Positions 28,423 to 37,813 of a stretch of 64,000 nt of DNA are shown here, piece by piece; the stretch's first letter is position 1; the number at the start of each line of letters is the position of its first letter. The notes beneath the pieces were generated by a model that was not told the DNA's origin, ran no database searches, and saw only the letters and a program-made list of their open reading frames with translations. Origin of the DNA: Acetofilamentum sp. (GTDB lineage: Bacteria > Hydrothermota > 32-111). Where the stretch lies: assembly GCA_020721805.1 (NCBI GenBank), contig DYMB01000004.1, forward strand, positions 43,616 to 107,615, written 5' to 3'. The position numbers and the translations under genes are program-made.

Positions 28423-28998
28423 TTGTCGGTTATAAACTATTCATCAAGAGAGATCACATTCAAAATAGTCTACTATGGAACTGGTCTTGGAGGGAAAACA
28501 ACAAATTTAAAAATGATATATAATAAAATAAGTCCAGAAACAAGAGGTAAGATGATATCTCTTGCAACCGAAATGGATAGAACATTATTTTTTGATTTTT
28601 TACCGATGGACATAGGTTCGGTCAAAGGTTTTAAAACAAAATTTCAACTATATACTGTCCCTGGTCAGATATATTATAATGCCTCAAGGAAATTGATTTT
28701 AAAAGGTGTTGATGGTATAGTATTCGTTGCGGATTCTCAAATTGAAAGATTTGAAGATAATATAGAGAGTGTTGATAACCTTCTTGAAAATTTAGCAGAA
28801 CATAATCTTAAAATTGAAGATATACCTTTCGTGATGCAATACAATAAAAGAGATCTTCCAAACATATCATCGATAGAGGATCTTCAGAATGCCATCAACC
28901 CATGGAATGTCCCTTATTTTGAAGCGGTTGCAACTCAAGGGATAGGTGTTTTTGAAACTCTCAAATCCGTTTCAAAGATGATCCTTCAAAGATTATGA
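28423..28998 (+). CDS. mglA: MglA-like small Ras-type GTPase
   Basis: A 191-residue GTPase. The P-loop is [13 protein letters not shown] near residue 15; [15 protein letters not shown] is the switch II region with the MglA-type TVPGQ motif, and MQYNKRDL is the NKxD element. MglA controls motility and polarity. The start is taken as TTG at 28423 because GGAGG lies five bases before it; a TTG at 28411 would put the SD inside the gene. The 3' end overlaps the chemoreceptor gene by six bases. Confidence 0.9.
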   Translation: MSVINYSSREITFKIVYYGTGLGGKTTNLKMIYNKISPETRGKMISLATEMDRTLFFDFLPMDIGSVKGFKTKFQLYTVPGQIYYNASRKLILKGVDGIVFVADSQIERFEDNIESVDNLLENLAEHNLKIEDIPFVMQYNKRDLPNISSIEDLQNAINPWNVPYFEAVATQGIGVFETLKSVSKMILQRL

Positions 28999-30675
28999 TG
29001 TTTTCTTAAACCTTTCAACTATATCTTTTAATTTACCAGCGGTCGTATAAAGATGCTGTGTGCTTGATGCAAGTTCTTCTATTGAGGCACCCTCCTGTTC
29101 AACAGCTGAAGTTATCTCTTCACTTGCGGATGCGTTGTTTTCGGAAATTTTTAAAATTTCATTTATTGTTTTACTGAAAAGTTCCATCGATTCCTTTACA
29201 GTTTTTATCTGGTTGGTTGCATTCTTGTTGTTTTCGTTGATGTTTTCAATATTGTTACTTATTTCTTCAAGCGTTTCGAATGTTTTTGTTAGTGCATTTT
29301 TCCCATCGACTATGATCTCCTCATTTGACTTACTCTTTTCTATAAGTATTTTTATTGCCTCATTAATTTCTTCTATTATCTCATGGATGGATATTGCTGA
29401 TTCCTGAGATTTTTCAGCCAATTTTCTTATCTCTTCAGCAACGACCTGAAAACCTTTTCCGTACTCTCCAGCCCTTGCCGCTTCTATTGATGCATTCAAA
29501 GAAAGTATATTTGTTCTGTTTGTTATCGCTTTTATCGTTTCAGTTATTAAGGATATTTTTTCCTGTTTTTCTGTTATATCTTTAATAGTTTTATAAAGTT
29601 CATTTGATGAACTCAAAATCATTTCTGATGCCCGGGAAGAATTCTCTGATATCTCTTTTCCTTTTTTAGCCATCAGGTTTATTTTAGTTGAAAATTCCTC
29701 ATTCTTTTTTATCATTTCGAATGAAGAGACAATTATATTTTTTGTTTCTTTGGTTCCCTTATAAACCTCTTCCATCTTTTTAGCCTGTTCATAAGAGTTA
29801 TGAGAAATTTCCTGAATACTGGATGTTATTTCCTCTGAAGATGCTGTTAATTCTTCCGATGAGGAGGAAAGAAGTTCTATATGTTCTGTAATCAGTTTGG
29901 TGGCATCGGTCAGTTCATTTCTAATTGTATAGAGAAGTTCAAAAATTTTGTTGAATTCAAGTATTAGACCTATATATTCTCTGTAAGGTATAGTCATATC
30001 TTTAGGTTTTAAATCACTTTTACCCTCATTTATCATTTTTAGCTCTTTGGTAATTAAAATTATAGGATTTACAATTCTTTTATAGAGGTGAAAGATTATA
30101 AAAAGAAGAATGATAGATACTAAGCCTACAATTAAAAGACTTTTTAATGAATTTGAAAGCATAATCTTAAAAAAAGATTTTCTTGAAATAGAAAGGATAA
30201 ATCCACCAAGAAATCTTTTCTCTCCACCATAGTCTGATGTTATCGCATAGTAATAATTATCGGTACTGTTCTTTGGTTGAAATTCTTCAATAACCTTTTC
30301 TTCACTCAAAGATTTTTCAATAAACTTTCTTTCATACTCAATAGGTATATCATCTTTCGCTTTAATATAACTTCTAACCGTATATGATGAGTCAACATAT
30401 AAAGCATAGTAGAAATTATCTATATTTTTAAAATTGTTCAAAATATAGTTTAACTCATCTATATGTTCGGTATCGGATACTTCAAGAAAATGGGAGGAGA
30501 ATGCTGAAATCATCTTTACAATATTTTGAAAATATTTTTCATTCTCCCTGTTTCTGTTCAAAATATTTTGTGCTTCAATGGAAAATCTTGTGATAAAAGC
30601 TATAGCAAAAAAATATGGTATTATCCAGAATATCATAATGGTTAAGAGACTTTTTCTTTTATCCTTTTTTTTCAT
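28993..30675 (-). CDS. Methyl-accepting chemotaxis protein
   Basis: A 560-residue receptor. Membrane span 1 is near residues 12-32, followed by a periplasmic sensor of about 140 residues, span 2 near 172-195 and a HAMP-like linker. The long signalling coiled coil carries the conserved hairpin tip [20 protein letters not shown] near residue 390. Glu/Gln/Ser-rich stretches ([31 protein letters not shown]) are candidate methylation regions. No che genes lie in the window. It is last in the nadB-hpf-hprK-PTS operon and overlaps the EIIB gene by 17 bases, so it may sense a signal tied to that PTS. Confidence 0.93.
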   Translation of the reverse strand: MKKKDKRKSLLTIMIFWIIPYFFAIAFITRFSIEAQNILNRNRENEKYFQNIVKMISAFSSHFLEVSDTEHIDELNYILNNFKNIDNFYYALYVDSSYTVRSYIKAKDDIPIEYERKFIEKSLSEEKVIEEFQPKNSTDNYYYAITSDYGGEKRFLGGFILSISRKSFFKIMLSNSLKSLLIVGLVSIILLFIIFHLYKRIVNPIILITKELKMINEGKSDLKPKDMTIPYREYIGLILEFNKIFELLYTIRNELTDATKLITEHIELLSSSSEELTASSEEITSSIQEISHNSYEQAKKMEEVYKGTKETKNIIVSSFEMIKKNEEFSTKINLMAKKGKEISENSSRASEMILSSSNELYKTIKDITEKQEKISLITETIKAITNRTNILSLNASIEAARAGEYGKGFQVVAEEIRKLAEKSQESAISIHEIIEEINEAIKILIEKSKSNEEIIVDGKNALTKTFETLEEISNNIENINENNKNATNQIKTVKESMELFSKTINEILKISENNASASEEITSAVEQEGASIEELASSTQHLYTTAGKLKDIVERFKKTS

Positions 30676-31141
30676 CTTTACTCCTTTTCAACAAAATATT
30701 TTTTATATCATATGATTCTGTTGAAGGTATCTGCTGAGCGTTTATTTGTCTAAAATCAAATTTTGAAATTGTTTCAAGAAATATATTCACATCATCCTTA
30801 TCCATATAGATAAAATCTAAAAATTTTTCTTTATCTTCTCTGTTTCTTAATCCACCAAGGTTAAAAATATCAAACTTGATTTTTTTTAAACCTTGAAAAA
30901 AAAATTTTAAAATTTTTAAATTTTCAACTATGTAAATTGAAAAATCCTTATCCGGAATATCATCTTTTGGATCTATTATATATAGTTTGATATCTGGAGA
31001 CATCATATTTTTATAAATTTCAACCATCTCTTCTGGAAGGTTGTAATTCAAAAGTATTAAATTTGAAATGTTATAAAAAGGTATTAAACCGGAAATTATC
31101 TGACCATGTATCAATCTATCATCAACTCTTAAAATTTTCAT
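30659..31141 (-). CDS. PTS mannose-family EIIB component
   Basis: A 160-residue protein starting with [14 protein letters not shown]; His13 in that motif is the phosphorylation site of the mannose-family EIIB domain. [15 protein letters not shown] and [11 protein letters not shown] follow the family pattern. No EIIC or EIID membrane subunits are encoded nearby, so a regulatory rather than transport role is suggested. It overlaps the EIIA gene by four bases. Confidence 0.88.
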   Translation of the reverse strand: MKILRVDDRLIHGQIISGLIPFYNISNLILLNYNLPEEMVEIYKNMMSPDIKLYIIDPKDDIPDKDFSIYIVENLKILKFFFQGLKKIKFDIFNLGGLRNREDKEKFLDFIYMDKDDVNIFLETISKFDFRQINAQQIPSTESYDIKNILLKRSKDEKKG

Positions 31142-31518
31142 CTTATACCTCTTTTACCTACTTCGATAAGTTTCCTGTAAAGTTTCTCACCGTTAAGTTT
31201 GGTTCGATGGATAAAAAAATCTATTATCATTGGTAGATTGTATCCAAAAAGGATAAAAATTGAATTTGAACTATTCTGTATTAGTTTTATTATAGGTAGT
31301 GATACGGATGAACCATAAAAGTCTATGAAGATGAAAAATTCTTTGTTATTTTTACCATTCTCTTTTAAAGATTTTTCTAAAAGTTTATAGATATCATCAT
31401 TTGAAAGATCGGTGTTGGTAATTATAGTATAATTTTCCTGTTTTCCTATTATGGTTTCACAAGTGTTTACAATTTCAAAAGGTAGATTCGCATGACCTGT
31501 GAAGATTCCATGTATCAT
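31138..31518 (-). CDS. PTS mannose-family EIIA component
   Basis: A 126-residue protein. GIFTGHANLPFEIV aligns with the THG phosphorylation site of EIIA-Man (His9), and ILFGYNLPMIIDF with the conserved GVNLPM. It would take phosphate from HPr and pass it to the adjacent EIIB. It lies between hprK and EIIB with four-base overlaps on both sides. No HPr or enzyme I gene is in the window. Confidence 0.85.
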   Translation of the reverse strand: MIHGIFTGHANLPFEIVNTCETIIGKQENYTIITNTDLSNDDIYKLLEKSLKENGKNNKEFFIFIDFYGSSVSLPIIKLIQNSSNSIFILFGYNLPMIIDFFIHRTKLNGEKLYRKLIEVGKRGIR

Positions 31519-32513
31519 TCTTCATCCTCTTCAAGTCTTGCAAGTTTTTTTGCTTTTTCCTGCATCAATTTTATAAGAGTGGCATTGAAAACTTTACTTG
31601 TATCATAACCGATTATCTTCAAAAGGTGGTTTAAAGCAACCACTTCTGCGATAACAGAGATATTCTTTCCGGGTAACAGTGGAATCTTAACCAGCGGGAT
31701 TTCGACTTCGAGAATGTTTGACACCTCCTCTTTTAAACCGACTCTTTCAATATCGGTATCAGGTTTCCATTCTACAAGATTTATCTCTATTTCAATCCTT
31801 TTATGTAATCTTACCCCTCTTATGCCAAAAATCTTTGCTATATCGAGTATCCCAACCCCTCTTACTTCCATATGGTATTGTAAAGAGGAATCTGGAGCGA
31901 TCCCTGTTCCCATAAGTATGTGTTCACCTTTTTTGTATATTTTTATAACATCGTCAGCAACGAGTCTATGTCCTCTATCTACAAGATCCAATGCACATTC
32001 ACTTTTACCTATTCCACTTTTACCTGTGAGCATAACGCCTACACCATATATATCAACAAGCGTTCCATGTCTGGTAATTGATGGGGCGAGTTTATTTGTC
32101 AAATATATTGAGAGTCTGTTTGTAATGGTGAAAACAGATTTGGGAGAAACTATAACTGGCATATTGTATCTGTTTGAAAACATTTTAATTATTTTTGGAA
32201 CCTGATTCTGTGTTGAAATGAAAAGAGCAGAATATCCTTTATCAAAAATTGAAGAGAGGAAAATTTTTCTCTTTTTATAACTTAGCCCAGATAGAAATTT
32301 TAACTCATGATCATCTGCAATAAGTACCGAATTTTTTAAAAGATGATCAGTATAACCTACAAAAGCCAGACCACACTTGATAACCTCTTTATTCTTTATA
32401 TGATTTCCAAGGCCATTCTTACCCGATAAGATTGTTAAAGATAATTCTTCTCTGTTTTCGTTAACAATTTCTTCAACGGTTACGAAAGAGTTTATAGATG
32501 ATTCATCTGTCAT
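31515..32513 (-). CDS. hprK: HPr kinase/phosphorylase
   Basis: A 332-residue protein with the N-terminal HprK domain and a C-terminal kinase core: Walker A GKSGIGKSECALDLVDRGH near residue 155, then LVADD and the signature MEVRGVGILDI. It phosphorylates Ser46 of HPr and reverses the reaction. The ATG at 32513 is preferred because GAGGAG lies seven bases upstream; an earlier in-frame start is five codons away. It overlaps hpf by 11 bases. HprK placed directly before EIIA/EIIB of mannose type is a known arrangement in several diderm phyla. Confidence 0.94.
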   Translation of the reverse strand: MTDESSINSFVTVEEIVNENREELSLTILSGKNGLGNHIKNKEVIKCGLAFVGYTDHLLKNSVLIADDHELKFLSGLSYKKRKIFLSSIFDKGYSALFISTQNQVPKIIKMFSNRYNMPVIVSPKSVFTITNRLSIYLTNKLAPSITRHGTLVDIYGVGVMLTGKSGIGKSECALDLVDRGHRLVADDVIKIYKKGEHILMGTGIAPDSSLQYHMEVRGVGILDIAKIFGIRGVRLHKRIEIEINLVEWKPDTDIERVGLKEEVSNILEVEIPLVKIPLLPGKNISVIAEVVALNHLLKIIGYDTSKVFNATLIKLMQEKAKKLARLEEDEE

Positions 32514-32790
32514 GTTTCTTCTCCTCAAATTTTTTCAATTGAGTCTTCATTTTATCTATTACATGATCTATCGATGTCATAAGTTCATAAGATTCATCGG
32601 AGGATGTAAACCTGTGTTTTTTCACATCGACTTCAAGTTCAACCTTATATCTTTTTCCATTCAATTCAATGGTGAAATTTGCATCAAAAATATTATGTTC
32701 AAATTTTTCCAGCACCTTTAATGAGTCTTCAATAAAAGTTTTTATTTCTGGAGAAATCTCTAAGTGTCTTCCGGTAATTTTGATGTTCAT
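32503..32790 (-). CDS. hpf: Ribosome hibernation-promoting factor, short form
   Basis: A 95-residue protein: MNIKITGRHLEISPEIKTFI, later DANFTIELNGKRYKVELEV and a charged tail. The length matches the short HPF/YfiA type without the C-terminal dimerisation domain. It binds the ribosomal A/P sites in stationary phase. SD AAAGGAGG precedes the ATG. It overlaps nadB by four bases and hprK by 11. Confidence 0.92.
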   Translation of the reverse strand: MNIKITGRHLEISPEIKTFIEDSLKVLEKFEHNIFDANFTIELNGKRYKVELEVDVKKHRFTSSDESYELMTSIDHVIDKMKTQLKKFEEKKHDR

Positions 32791-34358
32791 AAAACCTCCT
32801 TTTGAATTATGGTGTCGTGTAAAAATTCATTTTTTTCCTCTGGAAAATCAACAAGGTAATGAAGTCCTCTCGACTCCTTTCTTTTTAGAGCGGAATTTAT
32901 TATTATTTTTGAGACGATTATCATATTCCTCAATTCGAAATATTCTACAGTGTTAAAACTTTCATAACTGAAAAAAGTTTCAGATATCATATTTATCATT
33001 TGATCGGCTTCTTTTAAAGATTTAAGAGTTTTAACGATTGAAACTTTTTTCCACATAATCTCTTTTATTTTTTTTCTTAAACTCAAAAATGATTCTTGAA
33101 TTTGTAAAGGTATGTTGAGTGGTTGATTGTAGAAACCAGGGACAGTTGTTTCAAAAGGTGTCTGTATCTTTTCTTTAACATCCTGATAACATCTATCGGC
33201 GAAGACGAGTGCTTCAAGCAAAGAATTGGAAGCAAGCCTGTTTGCACCATGGATTCCAGTGCAGGCTACCTCTCCTATAGCATAAAGATTTTCAATCGAT
33301 GTCCTCGCGTTGGTATCCGTGTAAATACCACCACAGGAATAGTGTGCTGCAGGAACGACCGGTATAGGTTCGTATGGAACATTTATATTCATCTCTTTAC
33401 ATTTTTCATATATTTGAGGGAATCTTTCTTTAAATTTTTTTTCGGTAAAAGGTGCGAGATCAAGTAATACATAATCTTCTCCTGATAATTTTAATTCAGC
33501 ATCGATAGCCCTCGCAACTATATCCCTGGGAGCAAGAGATTTTCTTTCACTGTATTTGTGCATAAATTGTCGGTTATCTTTCAATTTTAAAAAAGCGCCT
33601 TCTCCCCTGACAGCTTCCGAAATCAGAAAGGATCTTCCATTCTTTTCAGAATTGTAAAGTGCTGTGGGGTGAAATTGAAAAAATTCCATATTACCAATTT
33701 TTGCGTTGGCAAGGTATGCCATCGCGATACCATCTCCGGTCGCTATTATTGGGTTTGTGGTAAATTTGTAAACTTGACCGGCACCTCCGGTAGCAAGAAC
33801 CACAAACTGTGAAAAATAGGGTTCGATCTCGTTAGATTCTAAATCAAGAACATAAACTCCCTGACAGAGATTATTTTCATCGACTATGAGATCACATACA
33901 AAATGATTATTTAACATTGAAACATTTCTATATGTTTTAATATGATTCAGTAAAGTTTTTTCTATCTCATAACCGGTATAATCTCCAGCATAAACTATTC
34001 TCCTTTTCGAATGTCCACCCTCTTTACTAAGTTTAAAATTTCCTTTTTCATCCATCTCAAATTTTGCGCCAAGTTCTTTCAATTCGCGAACAAGCTTTGG
34101 ACCGTTGGTAACCATTATTTCAACAGCATCCCTGTGCGAGAGGTATCTACCTGTTTCCATGGTATCTCTAATATGATCCTCAAAAGAATCATCTTCACCA
34201 AAGACGGCGGCGATACCACCCTGGGCGTAATTCGTATTCGTGTCATCAGCATTTTTTTTCGTGATGATACAAAGCCTGTTAACATATGGTGCAATTTTGA
34301 ATGCGAAAGTCAAACCTGCTATTCCAGAACCTATAACGATTATATCAAATGTTTTCAT
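32787..34358 (-). CDS. nadB: L-aspartate oxidase
   Basis: A 523-residue flavoprotein with the FAD loop VIGSGIAGL near residue 9, NYAQGGIAAV near residue 42, and QFHPTALY, SEAVRGEGA and HYSCGGIYTD, then ANRLASNSLLEALVF, all succinate dehydrogenase/NadB family motifs. It makes iminoaspartate for NAD synthesis; in anaerobes fumarate is the probable acceptor. The ATG at 34358 is preferred over TTG at 34394, which is part of the -35 box. No nadA or nadC is in the window. It heads the operon running to the chemoreceptor. Confidence 0.94.
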   Translation of the reverse strand: MKTFDIIVIGSGIAGLTFAFKIAPYVNRLCIITKKNADDTNTNYAQGGIAAVFGEDDSFEDHIRDTMETGRYLSHRDAVEIMVTNGPKLVRELKELGAKFEMDEKGNFKLSKEGGHSKRRIVYAGDYTGYEIEKTLLNHIKTYRNVSMLNNHFVCDLIVDENNLCQGVYVLDLESNEIEPYFSQFVVLATGGAGQVYKFTTNPIIATGDGIAMAYLANAKIGNMEFFQFHPTALYNSEKNGRSFLISEAVRGEGAFLKLKDNRQFMHKYSERKSLAPRDIVARAIDAELKLSGEDYVLLDLAPFTEKKFKERFPQIYEKCKEMNINVPYEPIPVVPAAHYSCGGIYTDTNARTSIENLYAIGEVACTGIHGANRLASNSLLEALVFADRCYQDVKEKIQTPFETTVPGFYNQPLNIPLQIQESFLSLRKKIKEIMWKKVSIVKTLKSLKEADQMINMISETFFSYESFNTVEYFELRNMIIVSKIIINSALKRKESRGLHYLVDFPEEKNEFLHDTIIQKEVL

Positions 34359-34359
34359 T

Positions 34360-35679
34360 TTAATTTCTATAGAATTGTATAATATTTGTATCAAAAATAT
34401 AGTTCCGCCAGTTTTGCGGAATATCCTCTTCTAAAACGTTTGTGTATATCAACTCGTATTTCCCGAAACCTTTAACATCAACGAATATGAACTGCATACC
34501 ACCCCTTGAATAGTAAATCCATGAATCGTAATTTTTACTTTCCTTGCTCATAGGTATAAGCAAAGTTTCATCTGGAGGACCATACTTAAGATAGATTTTT
34601 CCCCTTGCGGATCTGTAGCCTTCTTCACCACCCGATGAAAATTTCTCATTTACATATTTAACCTTTTTAATAAAATCGTCAAGTGCTTCAAGTTTTTGAT
34701 TGGTTTTATCCGGATCCCTTCTTTCCCAGAAATCAATTAAAAAATTATGTCTGGCTCTTTTTTCTTTCAAAGATTTGAATTGTGATAATTCAGATGTGGT
34801 TGCTATGTAATCTATAAGAGAATAATATTTCAACTGTTCATCCGAAAGGTTATATTTAACCTGCTGGGATTTAAACATTGTTGAACTTTTAAAAAAGTTT
34901 ATAGATTTTTTTAAAATGTTGGTATCAGAGTATATCAGATTGACATCAACTCTATATTTACCATCTTTAAATCCAAGGGTGTTAAAATAATTTATTACAA
35001 CAAAATCAAAAGCTGGGGAGAATCTTTTCTGACCTGAAATTGTTGAAACAAGAGAATCTTTTTCATCGAAAATCTTATATTCTATCCTGTACTCTTTATT
35101 ATGTAAATTGTATATTTCAAAAAAAAGATAAATTAAGGGATTGATCAAATTATAATTTTTCGATGGATTGGGAATCACAACATATCCGTTTCTTGAAAAT
35201 TTGTCTTCGATGGAGTCTTTTCTAACAGTATAACCAACTATGATATCAGACAAAAACGGATTCAGACTATCCATTTTTGAAAGTTCAACGGTATCAACCC
35301 TGCTATATTCTTTTTGGGAGAACGAATCTATTATAAGACTTTTAAATTCATATTTTGCAGGGGAGAGTAAGAATGATGCTCTATCAAGTAAAAACATATC
35401 TTCATTTAAGATCTGATTCTTTGTTATATAGGATATTGAATTCCACTCATCATATACCTCTTGAGAATTCTCAAGATTTTTAACAAAAACTTTAATATGC
35501 AATATACCCTTATTATTGTCATCCAACTCTTTGTAGGTGATATTTTTTGAATAGAACTGAATATCATAGAAAATTTGATATATATTTTTCTGAGATTTAA
35601 ATGCTGTTATGGAAAGATCATATTGTGGAAAAATCAAAATTGACACGAAAAATAAAATAATAGTAAAAAATTTTTTCAT
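34360..35679 (-). CDS. GWxTD-domain exported protein (second of pair)
   Basis: A 439-residue protein with an N-terminal signal peptide (KKFFTIILFFVSILIFPQY). The C-terminal 120 residues match the GWxTD domain: FWERRDPD, GGEEGYRSARGKIYLKYGPP, SWIYYSRGGMQFIFVDVKGF. The name-giving GWxTD has decayed to GYRSA here. The middle is beta-rich. The domain is known from Bacteroidota, Gemmatimonadota and related candidate phyla and has no established function. It is paired with a homologue upstream (three-base gap). Confidence 0.8.
   Translation of the reverse strand: MKKFFTIILFFVSILIFPQYDLSITAFKSQKNIYQIFYDIQFYSKNITYKELDDNNKGILHIKVFVKNLENSQEVYDEWNSISYITKNQILNEDMFLLDRASFLLSPAKYEFKSLIIDSFSQKEYSRVDTVELSKMDSLNPFLSDIIVGYTVRKDSIEDKFSRNGYVVIPNPSKNYNLINPLIYLFFEIYNLHNKEYRIEYKIFDEKDSLVSTISGQKRFSPAFDFVVINYFNTLGFKDGKYRVDVNLIYSDTNILKKSINFFKSSTMFKSQQVKYNLSDEQLKYYSLIDYIATTSELSQFKSLKEKRARHNFLIDFWERRDPDKTNQKLEALDDFIKKVKYVNEKFSSGGEEGYRSARGKIYLKYGPPDETLLIPMSKESKNYDSWIYYSRGGMQFIFVDVKGFGKYELIYTNVLEEDIPQNWRNYIFDTNIIQFYRN
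34366..34394 (-). promoter_or_regulatory. Promoter of nadB operon inside the end of the GWxTD gene (leaderless type)
   Basis: Minus strand TTGATA (34394-34389), 17-base spacer, TATAGA (34371-34366), seven bases to the ATG at 34358, no SD. The whole promoter lies within the last 12 codons of the upstream gene, whose stop codon ends two bases before the nadB ATG. Confidence 0.6.
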
Positions 35680-35682
35680 AGA

Positions 35683-36846
35683 TTATCTCATCTGTTCAAG
35701 ATAATTTTGTAAAACATATTCTCCATAACCATTTATATCGATAAAAACAAAATTGAGATTTTTACCATAATAATACCAGATTTCATAAGGTTTACTATCC
35801 TTATCAAAAGGATGCTTTTCTATTTCATCAGGTTGACCATAGATTATATAAATTCTTCCAAAATCTGTTTTATACCCCTTCTTGAAACCTGAGAAATTTT
35901 TATTCGCATAATTGTATCTTTCAAAAAATTCATTATAACCTATTCCCATAGTTATGGATGGATTTGATAACTGTTTTAACCAGAAATTGTTCCACTCTTT
36001 CTCTCTATTTTCTTTTGAAACATTTTTCAATTTATCCAATTCATCCCATTTTGCGATATAAGATAGAGCGTTTATCATATCCTGGTATTCGATTTCAGAT
36101 TTTAAAAAAGAAAATTTGATCAAAACTTCAGTTGTTAAAAAATTTATAATTTTGTTATCTTCTATGTATTCGACTCTCAAGAGATATTTGCCTCCGTACA
36201 GATCCTTTACAAAAAATAAGGTATCGGTTTGTTTTGTTAAATTTGTTTTTTGTTTGTAAACGACCCTGTTCTTTGGATCCATAAGTATAATGTTAAAATG
36301 CCCCCTTTTTTCATTTTTCAAACTCATAATCGTTTCGAATTGAACCGTATCGGTGGAAGAGAAAAAATTATCTTTGTCGTTTATCAATTTTAATGAACTT
36401 AAAAAATTTCCATTCTGGGGAACGGATGGTATTTTAATATCTATGGTAAATTTTTTTGATCTACCGTTAAGTATATCATAGATATCAAAAAATATTTTTT
36501 TTGTTTCCGCAGGGATTTTTAAATTTGTCAGATTAAAACTAACATTCATAGTTTCAAGATCCTGTGGAATGGTGGTAAAATTAAAAATCGTATCGAAGGT
36601 TAGCGTGTGTATTGGTAAATCCTTTTCTTTAAGAAATGTGAACCTCAGTGAAGTCTTTGCTATGTATCCTGAAGAATCTTTCTCAAAAATCAATTCTTTC
36701 AAAAAAAGATTGATCTTAAAATTTATAACAGGCTGGTAAGTTGAATCTATAATTAAATTTGAAGTGAATGATAGTTCATCGAAATCTGCCTGTAAAAATA
36801 TAATAGAAAAGAAAAAGAACAAAAAAGAAAAAATTTTAAATTTCAT
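35683..36846 (-). CDS. GWxTD-domain exported protein (first of pair)
   Basis: A 387-residue protein with a signal peptide (residues 1-21, ending LQADFDE). The C-terminal GWxTD region has NNFWLKQLSNPS, then FKKGYKTDFGRIYIIYGQPD and EIWYYYGKNLNFVFIDINGY. The tryptophan is replaced by tyrosine (GYKTD). It overlaps asd by 11 bases, so it is probably the last-but-one gene of the lysine operon. It shares the overall layout with the following gene, suggesting an old tandem duplication. Confidence 0.82.
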   Translation of the reverse strand: MKFKIFSFLFFFFSIIFLQADFDELSFTSNLIIDSTYQPVINFKINLFLKELIFEKDSSGYIAKTSLRFTFLKEKDLPIHTLTFDTIFNFTTIPQDLETMNVSFNLTNLKIPAETKKIFFDIYDILNGRSKKFTIDIKIPSVPQNGNFLSSLKLINDKDNFFSSTDTVQFETIMSLKNEKRGHFNIILMDPKNRVVYKQKTNLTKQTDTLFFVKDLYGGKYLLRVEYIEDNKIINFLTTEVLIKFSFLKSEIEYQDMINALSYIAKWDELDKLKNVSKENREKEWNNFWLKQLSNPSITMGIGYNEFFERYNYANKNFSGFKKGYKTDFGRIYIIYGQPDEIEKHPFDKDSKPYEIWYYYGKNLNFVFIDINGYGEYVLQNYLEQMR

Positions 36847-37813
36847 CTCTCAACCTTTCCGCTATTTTGATTCCGTTTAATGCTGCTCCGATTCTCAAAT
36901 TATCTGCCGTGATTATAAAATGGATTCGGTTTTTGAAAAATGGATCTTTTCTGAGTCTTGAAACAAAAACTAAATTTGTTCCCGAGACCGATATCGGATC
37001 GATAGTATCGGTTAAAACTATACCTGAAGACTTATTTATAATTTTTTTAACTTTATCTATACCAACATTTTTTTTAAATTCAGCCATAACACTCTGGGTA
37101 TGGGAGTTCAGAACCGGAACCCTTATCGTTGTCGCTGTAATCTTCAATTTTTTATTTTCAAGTATTTTTTTTGTTTCATTTATAATCTTATGTTCCTCTT
37201 CACAAAACCCGTTTTTGAATTTACCTATGAATTGTATCAGATTGTTGAAAACCACAGGTTCGTTTTCCGTATATATACCTTTTTGTTGTTTTAAAAATAT
37301 ATTCATAAGTTCTTTACCACCACCGGAGATAGCCTGATATGTTGAAACTACAACTGAATTTATTTTATCTATCCTTTCCAAAAGATAAAGAACGGTTACC
37401 AACTGGATCGTTGAGCAGTTTGGATTAGCGATAATTTTAGTCCCCTTCTTTATTTTATGAAAATTCACTTCTGGAACAACAAGTGGAATATTTTCTTTCA
37501 TTCTGAAAGCTGATGAGTTATCTATGGAAACAGTTTTTTTATTTTTGATCATCTTTATCATCTCTAAAGAATCTTTTGTGGAAGTAGCAAAAAAAGCTAT
37601 ATCTATATCATCAAAATATTTTTCATCAAATCTGTTCACGGTATATACACTATCTTTAACTTTTATCTTTTTACCAAAATTTTTTTCAGAAGCGAATAGG
37701 AAAAGTTTATTGAAAGGAAAATCTCTCTCATTTAAAATTTTTATAAATTCAATGCCAACAAGCCCTGTTGCTCCAACAAGGGCAAGATTCACTTTTTTAT
37801 TCTGTGAGTTCAA
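36836..37813 (-). CDS. asd: Aspartate-semialdehyde dehydrogenase
   Basis: A 325-residue protein: VGATGLVG at residues 13-20, FATSTKDSLEM, then ANPNCSTIQLV with the catalytic cysteine near 133, and a HTQSVMAEF region with the conserved histidine. It reduces aspartyl phosphate to aspartate semialdehyde. The TTG at 37813 has AGGAG six bases upstream and gives a 17-base overlap with lysC. A GTG at 37792 would begin nearer the Rossmann motif but lacks an SD. Confidence 0.93.
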   Translation of the reverse strand: MNSQNKKVNLALVGATGLVGIEFIKILNERDFPFNKLFLFASEKNFGKKIKVKDSVYTVNRFDEKYFDDIDIAFFATSTKDSLEMIKMIKNKKTVSIDNSSAFRMKENIPLVVPEVNFHKIKKGTKIIANPNCSTIQLVTVLYLLERIDKINSVVVSTYQAISGGGKELMNIFLKQQKGIYTENEPVVFNNLIQFIGKFKNGFCEEEHKIINETKKILENKKLKITATTIRVPVLNSHTQSVMAEFKKNVGIDKVKKIINKSSGIVLTDTIDPISVSGTNLVFVSRLRKDPFFKNRIHFIITADNLRIGAALNGIKIAERLRDEI

